Of a stretch of 64,000 nt of DNA, positions 56,301-64,000 are shown in pieces. Numbering within the stretch: position 1 is the first letter of the stretch; the number at the start of each line of letters is the position of its first letter. The DNA is from Enoplolaimus lenunculus (lineage: Eukaryota > Nematoda > Enoplea > Enoplida > Thoracostomopsidae), in contig JASANG010003910.1 in the NCBI GenBank assembly GCA_030248215.1, positions 62,001-126,000 on the forward strand, read 5' to 3'. A program made the position numbers and the translations under genes. The notes below the pieces were generated by a model. The model searched no databases. It worked only from the letters and a program-made list of their open reading frames with translations, and was not told the DNA's origin.

Positions 56301-59300
56301 CACTTCATATTTGCAAATATAAGCCACGACACTTGTTTGCTGTTCGTATTTATGTGGCGGTTACCTATCATTCTTTAAAATAGCAAAAAAACTTAAAGGG
56401 TGTTATCTTTTGAACCAGAGACCCTGCAGTCTAAGCATATTACCATTGAACTCGGCCGTCTATGAAGCTTTCAAATAAGGCTTCGGTAAATTTCTAGGTA
56501 TCTTGTTCTGTACCTCCGCCGCGAATTCTTTGAAACATTCCACTCTTGATTGAAATGTATGAGTATTGAAAGCAAGAATAATTAGGACATTTAACCATCC
56601 GCAAAAACGATTAAGTAATGGTCAGTCATCAAGATTAAAGTAACTTGAATTGGCCGAAACCATAATAAGTGAACTTTTCAGTACATTTGATGGATTTACG
56701 TGAACATTTATTGCGCCGAATTTCACTCTTGTAAGCAAAAAAAGGTCTAAATTACTCGTATGACTTTTTGAACTCTTGATTGAATTTAAGTTGAGCCTAA
56801 ATTACATCTCAGATGAAAATAGCAAATTTTCCCATCCTTGGAACCTGTGAACTCAGCCCCCAAATTCAAGCGCTATATCTACTAGGCCATCCTTCCATGA
56901 TGTTTTCATTTTAATACACTGCATTTGTACTCTGCGCTGCAGTGTATATACTGGTTGCAGGGTGCAACCGGAATTCCTGTTCCGGCATTTTTTCACCTTC
57001 CGGTTCCGGTAAATTGTTACCGAAATTAAAAATTCCGGTATTAAAATTTGGTCGGTGGAAATTAAGATATTTTACTAAAAAATGACGACAAAAATAGATT
57101 TCGTTAGTATAGTATGCAAACCTTGACAATCGCCGAAAATAAACCATCGAAGGTAGATTTTGCTTCCGCAGCTGGTAAAGTGAATACCTATCTCTAACGA
57201 GGTTTATTTCACCAATAATATTACAAAAAGGAAATTAAATTGAATTTTTCGGTGGCGTGTATTTTTAATTTTGCGGTTCCGCTAAATTGTAATTCCGGAT
57301 GCACCCTGCCTGCGTGCATGCGACAGTGCATCAACCCATATATAATATATATGTAATATATACAAATTAGTTTATATGCGAGAATTTTAAACCACTAGGA
57401 GATCAAAAATAGCTTTGGTAAAAACTGTGAGGAGCGAAATAAATTTCACCAGGGGTCTACTTTTCAACAATCCATTCAAAAAAGTTAGCTAATTTAAATA
57501 TCAGCAAAGTTTCTAAATACTGTAAAATTAGTAATTCCTGTTCAAAGGTTATGGTAAAATTGGTGCCCTAAATATGATCTGCTGGTAATTGAGGCGGCCT
57601 CCAGCAGGGTGCAAACGGAATTCCGATTCCGATTAGAATTCCCATTCAAAACTAGTTCCGGTTGCGATTGCACAATCATCGTAATCGGAATGTACAAATT
57701 TTAATCTTATTGTGATAGGTGCATAAAAATTCGGCATTTATCTATTAAATTGCTTTCGTTGAGTTATCTTGCCAATAATTGATTGCAGTTTAGCTTTGAA
57801 AATTGTCGCCAGCCAACAGACACCCTAAGTCAACATTATATTTCAATACAAATTTTCCGTACAGTCACAAAGTTTCTAGTTCCGAGTCTGAAGTATAACA
57901 CTGTTAAACAGGGTTGGTTTTTTTGTTTTTTCGGAGCACACAACATATTCTAGTGTAGATCTTGTGTCCGGAAAAGGTGTGTTATAGATATAGGTATACT
58001 TGTGTCTTGGATTACAGCGGGTTCGAAAATAAACATGGTGTGGGAAATACTTTAACGCACTATTATATATTTACATAGTGCGAAAAACGTTTAACAAGCA
58101 GCTCCTAAAAGGGGCAAGAAGACGGGGATTTTTGAGAAGCGCTGCTTTTGTGGCGTTTCTTACTTAATCGGGGAACAATACTGTGGTGTTTGAAAAGCGC
58201 TGCTTTTGTGGCGGTTTTAATTAATCGGTATCGAAGTTTAACTGCTTAAGAAATTTTATTTAATCGTTATCGAAGTTTAACTTCTTACGAGATATTTAAG
58301 TTTCTTGTCAATACCATTGAGGCGGGTTCACCGAGTTTTCTTGATTTTTAAACAAAATAGCGGATGGTCACAAAATGTTCAAGTTTTTGGATGTATTTAA
58401 TATGTATTTCGTAAATTTTATTTAAAGTCAAACTAGAGATTGGCTATACGGTACCATGGACGGTACAGAAAAACATTTACCTATCCGCTCGAAAGCGAAA
58501 TGAAAAAGATTGGTAAAACGGCTTCGCAAGGAATGGGAACTGAAAAGTTCGCGTGTTACAATATTTTAAATTTCTAATCGGAATCACAACTAATTGTGAA
58601 TCTAATTTTAATCGGAATCGCAATTCTGTAACCTGGTTCCCCACCCGTACTTTACTGTAAACTCCAGCTAAGCTCAGCACGTGACGCAGCTGAACAGAAT
58701 AACAATAAGCGCAAATCAAAAAATGACCGCCAACCAATTATAAATATACCGCCGATGTACACGTTCACATAGCAAAACAGTGCTGCGGTGTAAACTTGTT
58801 TTGCAAACATTACAAAAACACTGCAATAACTTTCTACACATGTCTAGGCAATATGTCCCATGGCACAATTTAGCCACAATCCAAACGCAGCACAGTAAGT
58901 TTATTATTACATTACCATACGTAAAATGTCGCGTGACGCGATATTGCAAATAAACGCATATGAGTAACTTCACAACATTCAACAAAATGTCGCGTGATAC
59001 GAGGGGTTCTGCAAAGCGTAATGATTGTCTTTAAACTACGTTTCAGGTCGCGATTCGTGACGTTGCTGGTGCTTATTTTAACTTCGATTCTAAATTGCCT
59101 GAGCCACAAGTCATTGGCAACTCTGAGGACCTTATTCACTATTTAAAACAATTAACAAAACCAGCTGATACAACAACTGACAGCGAATCAAATTCAATTG
59201 CAATATTTTTGGTTGTGCCCAAACAAGTAGAAATAGATCGGTCTTGGCTTCGAAATGGCACTAATTATGACGGCACGACAAATTGTGATGCAGACGACAT

Positions 59301-59313
59301 AAAATCGACATGA
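53338..59313 (+). CDS. Josephin-domain deubiquitinase, JOSD1/JOSD2 type (4 exons)
   Basis: Exons 53338-53465, 54488-54616, 55761-55869 and 59047-59313 join in frame to 210 residues (human JOSD2 188, JOSD1 202). The protein is essentially one Josephin cysteine-protease domain that cleaves ubiquitin. It starts MANSHDTMYHERQSLELC with catalytic C18 in 'ELCLLHSLNNLFQ'. Then come 'NPHRSILGTGNYDVNVLMAA' (52-71), 'NRRHW' with catalytic H121, and 'AYFNFDSKL' with D136 in the third catalytic position, as in JOSD1/2 (ataxin-3 has Asn). There is no ataxin-3 UIM tail, which separates it from ATXN3. It ends 'VVPKQVEIDRSWL', then a short divergent tail. Intron 2 holds two MITEs; the 3.2-kb intron 3 holds two more. 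AATAAA lies at 59410. Confidence 0.95.
54786..55243 (+). mobile_element. TAGGGATGTGCCGAT-type MITE in Josephin intron 2
   Basis: Clear left end TAGGGATGTGCCGATACC and many 'gccgat/atcggca' subterminal units. The right end is decayed (acgtttgcatctctta). A ~67-bp unit (cggcaatttttat...taactaaac) is repeated twice near 55105 and 55170. Confidence 0.65.
55290..55668 (+). mobile_element. hAT MITE, CAGGGTGCAACCGG family, in Josephin intron 2
   Basis: Starts CAGGGTGCAACCGGAATT and ends ATTCCGGTTTCACCCTG. Octamers ataaaata and ataatata match at 7 of 8. It ends 92 bp before exon 3. Confidence 0.9.
56958..57308 (-). mobile_element. Older CAGGGTG-family MITE in Josephin intron 3
   Basis: Ends CAGGGTGCAACCGGAATTCC and ATTCCGGATGCACCCTG. 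The interior matches the worn copy at 26730-27111 more than the young subfamily. Flanking octamers agree at only about 5 positions. Confidence 0.75.
57605..57905 (-). mobile_element. Truncated MITE, AATCGG subfamily, reverse
   Basis: The left end cagggtgcaaacggaattcc and the interior (gccagccaacagacaccct, gtcacaaagtttc) match the reverse of the element at 47798-48183. The far terminus is missing. Confidence 0.65.
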
Positions 59314-59409
59314 AGCTGGTTTTCAGGGCTACTTTTGGGGGCGTAACAATTGCTTCACCGAGTCAAAAGTAAAAACGCTATTTTAGCTCAAGTCAAACGC
59401 TATTTTTAA

Positions 59410-59415
59410 AATAAA
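59410..59415 (+). promoter_or_regulatory. Polyadenylation signal AATAAA for the Josephin gene
   Basis: First canonical hexamer, about 100 bases after the stop codon. Confidence 0.6.
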
Positions 59416-59843
59416 AAAACGGTTTTGTATTTTTGGCACGAGTCAGTATATTTTTTAAACGTAAGCCACAGCCCAACGACAAAAGTCTAAAAAAACCGAA
59501 AGCTAATGAAACTGTACTATCACGAATCAAGTTTTTCGCAACACGGTAAGGTATATAAGAAGCTGTGATATAAAACAGCTTACGATTGTTTGAATTATAT
59601 CAAACGACGCGTGATTCCACAAGAGCATGGACAATATTCTAGTACTTGGAGACATCGGGGATTTGAAAAGAACATCGTAACTGGCGATAAAAATTATATA
59701 TTATATATATGCTAAATAAATTAATAAATTGGAAATTCATTTTGACGATTTGTCGCGTTTGCGTTATATATATAAACCTAATGTCTGTTTCATTTAATGA
59801 TGCGACAATAACATATTATTGATAACTGAATATACAGGTGAAC

Positions 59844-60216
59844 CAGGGTGCAACCGGAATTCCGGTTCCGGCATTTTTTCACCTTCCGGTTCCGGTAAAT
59901 TTTTACCGGATTTAAAAATTCCGGTATTATAATTTGGCCGTTTTCTTAACTTTGCTAATTTTTAAGAATCTCTTTTGAAAGCCACTTGTACTCCGAATAT
60001 AAGCCATTGATGGTGGATTTCACTTCAGTCGATGATGAAAATCTAAAATATAACAGGTAAAATAAATACCTATGTTCGACTAAGGTTGTTTCACAAATAA
60101 TAGAGCAAAAAATACGATTAAAATGAAATTGTTGGTGAAATGCATTTTTCACTTTCCGGTTCCGGTAAAATTTTCAAATTCCGGTTCCGGTAAATTGTAA
60201 TTCCGGTTGCACCCTG
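59844..60216 (-). mobile_element. hAT MITE, CAGGGTGCAACCGG family, perfect duplication
   Basis: Identical octamers AGGTGAAC at 59836-59843 and 60217-60224 bound a 373-bp element with CAGGGTGCAACCGGAATTCC and AATTCCGGTTGCACCCTG ends. It is the reverse orientation of the copies at 32958, 42089 and 55290, and very similar to them. Confidence 0.93.
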
Positions 60217-60426
60217 AGGTGAACCAAAATATGTCTAACGGTAGAAATTTGCCACATCGAAGGGTTTACTAATCAGAACCATAGCTTGAAGACCTACATG
60301 CATTTTTTGGTTTTTGGTGATGGTATTCTTATCAGTGGCAGCCGCAAAATTGGCACTGCAGAATCACCATTTGAAGTATACTGTGTCATTGTCTGTTGCG
60401 AATCATACTTGTATGCAAATATATAC

Positions 60427-60600
60427 TGTAGTGACCGGAGTAAGAAGGGGATAACTATTTTATGTACTTTTAGGGTTTTTATGGACTCTATTCGCTAAAC
60501 TACTTATTAGGTATAGGACTTCTGTTGATTGGGACTCAAAATGGGGAACACCCCTCTTGTTCGGGTCGTGTTATATCTGGCAAATGTGAAAAAGGGACTG
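60427..60600 (+). mobile_element. ACTGTAGTGA-type MITE remains
   Basis: The left end actgtagtgaccggagtaag and the interior 'gttgattgggactcaaaatg', with 'cccctcttgttcgggtcg', match the element at 6647-7079. The right terminus is replaced by the 32-bp array. Confidence 0.6.
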
Positions 60601-60623
60601 CTGCAACTTTTCGCAGGAAAAGT

Positions 60624-60943
60624 GGAACAGGTCAGTTTTGGGCAAATGGGAAAGCGGGACAGGTTAGTTTTGGGCAAATGGGAAAGCGGGACAGGTCAGT
60701 TTTGGGCAAATGGGAAAGCGGGACAGGTTAGTTTTGGGCAAATGGGAAAGCGGGACAGGTCAGTTTTGGGCAAATGGGAAAGCGGGACAGGTCAGTTTTG
60801 GGCAAATGGGAAAGCGGGACAGGTCAGTTTTGGGCAAATGGGAAAGCGGGACAGGTCAGTTTTGGGCAAATGGGAAAGCGGGACAGGTCAGTTTTGGGCA
60901 AATGGGAAAGCGGAACAGGTCAGTTTTGGGCAAATGTGAAAAT
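60624..60943. repeat. Tandem array, ten copies of a 32-bp unit
   Basis: Ten head-to-tail units (ggacaggtcagttttgggca, then aatgggaaagcg) with only C/T and G/A single changes between units; more decayed half-units follow to about 61040. Because 32 is not a multiple of 3, all three frames give the same repeating peptide, so the long frames here are not genes. Confidence 0.95.
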
Positions 60944-61829
60944 AAGACAGCTGCAACTTTTCGCTTGTAAATCAGGACAGGTTTGTTACGGGCAAATGGG
61001 AAAACAGGATAGCTGCAAATTTTCGCTGGGAAGACGGGACACAAATCAAATTCTATTCATATTGTGCCAAATTTGTTATGGGTCATCCACGTTAAAATGC
61101 ACGCACATTTGTAAAAAAATTTCCCTTCCTTTTGGGTGCCCCTGTTGTTCCTACCCACTCTCTATATACACTGTCTGAGATGTCAATATGTCGTTGTCTG
61201 AACTTTTAGACAATGAATATGCTCTAGGCATAAATATTTACTTGTCCTGACATTATCAGGAGCTGTTATTGTCCATAGTCCCTCGGAAAGGACTCAATTT
61301 TTTGTGTTGAATAATGCGCGTGAATATGTGTGCATAGCGTTTGTTTTTATATGAGTGCGCAGGCATTACCGTAATGTACTGACATCCTACGGACAACATG
61401 TATTTATCCAGAGTCCCTTCCGACAGTGTCTAGACAATTAACACTATCTAAGTACAGCTATGAAACTGTACCTTGCCTCCAGCTAGGATGTGTATTTTGA
61501 TGCTGTTCCAAATGGGGTGGGTGGAATATTTATTGCATCGGCGCGTGCATTTTAACGTGGATGGCCCATAGATCGAGGAGGGGAACAAAGATTGTGGTAG
61601 TTGCGGTTGCGCCACCTGTCACACCCCTCTGTACCTACATGCGACCTTGGCAGCCACAGCTGACTTGCATATCATTGCATTAAATTCCTTTATAAAACTG
61701 TGCGAATTTTTTTCGTTGAAAACACGGGTAGAGTTGAAAATTGAACGACGGGATGCGTAATGCGACGAAAAATTAATTTTGATCGCAATGTCTGGCCCGA
61801 AACAGCCCCCATGCCGACGCCCTTGCAAC

Positions 61830-62200
61830 AGTTTAAGTTTAAGTCCGAAGCGCTCGTTTACCGAACACGCCGGGTTTTATTAAAAGAAAAACCCCATTTA
61901 AATCAACGAAGGTGATTATTTAACTCAATGAGGGAAACAACATATTAACATAATATGACAAAAGTCCTTGAAAATTACCCATTATTCTACACTGCTGGCA
62001 ATGATATTATTCAGTAGCAAATATGTTAAAAAGCACACAAGAAACTTGTTTCAAAACAAAATACAAATCAGGTACGCGGAGGAAATGACATTCGAAAACC
62101 CAGCATGCTATCATTCTGTCGGGTTATTGTTCCGAGAACCGTAAAAAACATTCTTCTTTTAGATACAGCTTAAGTTTGCACAAATTTCTATAAACATTTT
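61830..62200 (+). repeat. Dispersed repeat, forward copy
   Basis: Inverted counterpart of 36320-36680, sharing 'cgaagcgctcgtttaccgaa' and 'acattcgaaaacccagcatg'. Diverged by several percent. Confidence 0.6.
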
Positions 62201-62369
62201 CCTGAAAAACATCAACTACACAGACATTTTCATTGTTAAACTCGAGTTTACATCGAGCACGCCATATTGTGAATTGTGCATGTTGGACGATGAAGAAAAG
62301 CTATTCTCTTTAATGGATCGTGAATATTTCGTCCCAAAATTAAATCCGAAATCGTTATTTTATTTACTC

Positions 62370-63360
62370 CAGCTACCTGTTGCAAAACGGGAGTAATGAA
62401 AAACTAATTTCTTGTGCCCGCAAACAATAAATAAACACATGAACATTATCCTCCCGCCCTTCAATTCCATCCAAATAACAAAACGAACATATATTTGTCC
62501 CATAAGACTGACTAGTGCTGTGATTAGTATACAATGACTTATGTCTTAACCTAAAATGGACGTCTCGCGCAGAGACGTCAACATATTTCGCTTTTGCCCA
62601 TATCCATGATCGCTCGACTAAATAGGTTCTACTCCTAGCTCGTCTCGCCGAAAAACATGTTTTGGATGGATGAGCCTTACACACAGCGTGTATCCACATT
62701 TTATACAATTTATTTGCCGACACCGCTTTTAAAGAACTTTTCACCAAAAAACCAACAAAAATTCCATCCATGCTAAAAGATGACTCAATCATTGCAATCC
62801 GTATCTCAAATCTGGTACATCAATACGTCTCTAGTCGAAAACTGAACTTGCCGAAAGAAATGTTCAAAACATCTCTTCCAACTCACAACTTCGGTACCTC
62901 TTAATATTCTAATATAAAACATTAAACGATTCACTTTCAGTCTAACAAAAATATTTGGGAAATTTATCCCGCCGTGACTAGGTTGTAAAAACAGGATATC
63001 CCTTCTAATAATACTAGCGGTAGACGGATACCACAACCACTTATAAACCACATTGATAGTTTTCTTCACTAGTTGATCAGGGGGTGTTACTAATTTTATC
63101 AAATAATTAAACATACGCAAAAAATAAATGTGAACAAGGCGGATTTTTCCAAAAACAGATACCTCAGGGCGCTATTCGCTGTCCAAGACTTGCAATTGCT
63201 TCATAGCACTTTATCCAATTTTCAGGAACATCGATTCCCTTCGAATCAAACCAAAGGCCATAAATTTTCACTCTTTCAACAATAAAACGTGCATATTGAT
63301 GGGGTACAAGTGCGTTCCTTAGATCGCCCAATAACAGTATCTGTGAATACTTATAGCCCC
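62370..63360 (-). mobile_element. LINE ORF2 C-terminal fragment of a different clade
   Basis: On the minus strand, in pieces: 'ARFIVERVKIYGLWFDSKGI' (compare LGIWFG of LINE ORF2), 'INVVYKWLWYPSTASIIRRD' and 'LFLQPSHGGINFPNIFVRLK' (compare GG(I/L)(N/K)(L/M)PDI), then a cysteine-rich 'ICSFCYLDGIEGREDNVHVF' with a following Cys. This is the thumb-to-tail part of a LINE reverse transcriptase, unlike the Jockey/CR1-like fragments elsewhere in the window. Several stops and frame changes; it may extend past the window. Confidence 0.7.
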
Positions 63361-63484
63361 GCCATGGGACCCTACACGAATGAGGGTCCCATGGGTGGGT
63401 CTTTTGTGTGACTAATAGTCATCAGAGTGACTTTAGGTAGCAATAATATATACGATGAAGTGTTAATACAAACAGAACTTACAA

Positions 63485-63625
63485 CAAGGTAAAGCACGCC
63501 TTCCATGTTTAAATTGGTAAAGCACGCCTGCCATGTAGGAATTGATAAATTAAACTGGTAAATCACGCCCTCCATTTTAAATTGGTAAAGCACGCCCTCC
63601 ATGTTTGAACTGGTAAATCACGCGT
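63485..63625. repeat. Short tandem repeat, ~29-bp unit
   Basis: About five imperfect units of ggtaaagcacgccctccatg with a short spacer. The small minus-strand frame over it is a repeat artefact. Confidence 0.75.
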
Positions 63626-63689
63626 CCAATTGAACACCTCGACGATTTTAACCCCACCCTCCCTTTCTAACCATCCCTTGGTGTACTAT

Positions 63690-63815
63690 AAATTCGATAT
63701 AAAATTCTTTTCTCGTTCAGTGTGTAATAAACCGAATCGAGATTAATTTTCTCGTCCAGTGTGTAAAAAGCTGAACAAAGAACGTTCTCGTTCAGTGTGT
63801 AATAAACTGAAACGA
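63690..63815. repeat. Short tandem repeat, ~50-bp unit
   Basis: Three imperfect units of 'tctcgttcagtgtgtaataa' followed by a gaa-rich spacer. Confidence 0.7.
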
Positions 63816-64000
63816 GACTTTAAACACGAATAATATTTATCATAACCTAACAAATCGTTTATGTACTAAAGTTCCGTCTAAGCATTTGAAATAATGAATG
63901 AGTGTTTTACAAATGAAAAACACGGGAATTGTTACAGTTTTGATAAATGGTATTATTTTTGAAACTGAGGCTAAGACTTTAAGGTAACACCATACGTTTG

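Larger units (their letters stand above)
59314..64000. other. Right-hand spacer after the Josephin gene
   Basis: No host gene exon recognised. Contents: polyadenylation signal AATAAA at 59410-59415, a young hAT MITE (59844-60216), an ACTGTAGTGA-type MITE end and 32-bp array (60427-60943), a dispersed repeat (61830-62200), a LINE fragment on the minus strand (62370-63360) and small tandem repeats at the edge. The stretch 60960-61830 shows nothing I can name. Confidence 0.5.

Noticed and set aside
60624-60943. CRISPR-like array
   Set aside because: Units abut with no unique spacers, and the genome is eukaryotic.
60529-61178. Frames of 86-136 residues with a repeating GQFWANGKAGQ-type peptide
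   Set aside because: All three frames give the same peptide because the unit is 32 bp; a minisatellite, not a repeat protein.
1-64000. Retrovirus-like, LTR or Polinton elements
   Set aside because: No capsid, protease, integrase or envelope-like frames and no long direct terminal repeats were recognised; the reverse-transcriptase pieces are LINE-type.

Overview
The window is animal nuclear DNA, AT-rich and intron-rich. Exon-by-exon reading gives six conserved eukaryotic protein genes; in each the reading frame and intron phases agree from start to stop codon. Splice acceptors are short and T-rich (TTTTAG, TTTCAG, sometimes AAG), and one repeat family is full of degenerate copies of TTAGGC, the telomere unit of most nematodes. 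Both would suit a nematode, perhaps a non-rhabditid one because a canonical Polycomb gene is present, but the species is an inference and I hold it loosely.

Layout: (1) 1141-9176 (+), a membrane-anchored short-chain dehydrogenase of the retinol dehydrogenase 11-14 type, 6 exons. (2) 12985-16520 (+), a GNB1L/Asa1-like WD40 protein, 4 exons. (3) 18819-25482 (+), TRNT1, the CCA-adding tRNA nucleotidyltransferase, 8 exons. (4) 28452-34794 (-), a Polycomb/CBX chromodomain protein of 824 residues, 4 exons, with the chromodomain split over the first three. (5) 38707-45059 (-), VAMP7, a longin R-SNARE, 8 small exons. (6) 53338-59313 (+), a Josephin-domain deubiquitinase (JOSD1/2 type), 4 exons. I see no operon and no functional link between neighbours; they are housekeeping, chromatin and trafficking genes set apart by repeats.

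Introns and spacers are mostly non-autonomous DNA transposons (MITEs), SINE and LINE remains and foldback elements. Two MITE families show clear hAT-type 8-bp target-site duplications: one with CAGGGTGCAACCGG ends, many copies, two with perfect duplications, and one with TAGGGATGTGCCGAT ends. A third, with GGCCCATGTATAGAAC ends and a telomere-like core, also has 8-bp duplications; one copy inserted exactly at the stop codon of the dehydrogenase. There are three LINE fragments of a Jockey/CR1-like clade (one with its 3' end present in inverted form at the 5' side), a LINE of another type at the right edge, a tandem array of a tRNA-derived ~361-bp unit, a G-rich inverted-repeat element, and several tandem arrays. 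I recognised no retrovirus, LTR element or Polinton, no CRISPR array and no rRNA.

The most notable gene is the Polycomb homologue: its aromatic cage (F10, W31, W34) has exactly the spacing of the Drosophila protein, a basic/AT-hook-like segment follows, then about 700 disordered residues and a possible C-terminal Pc box.
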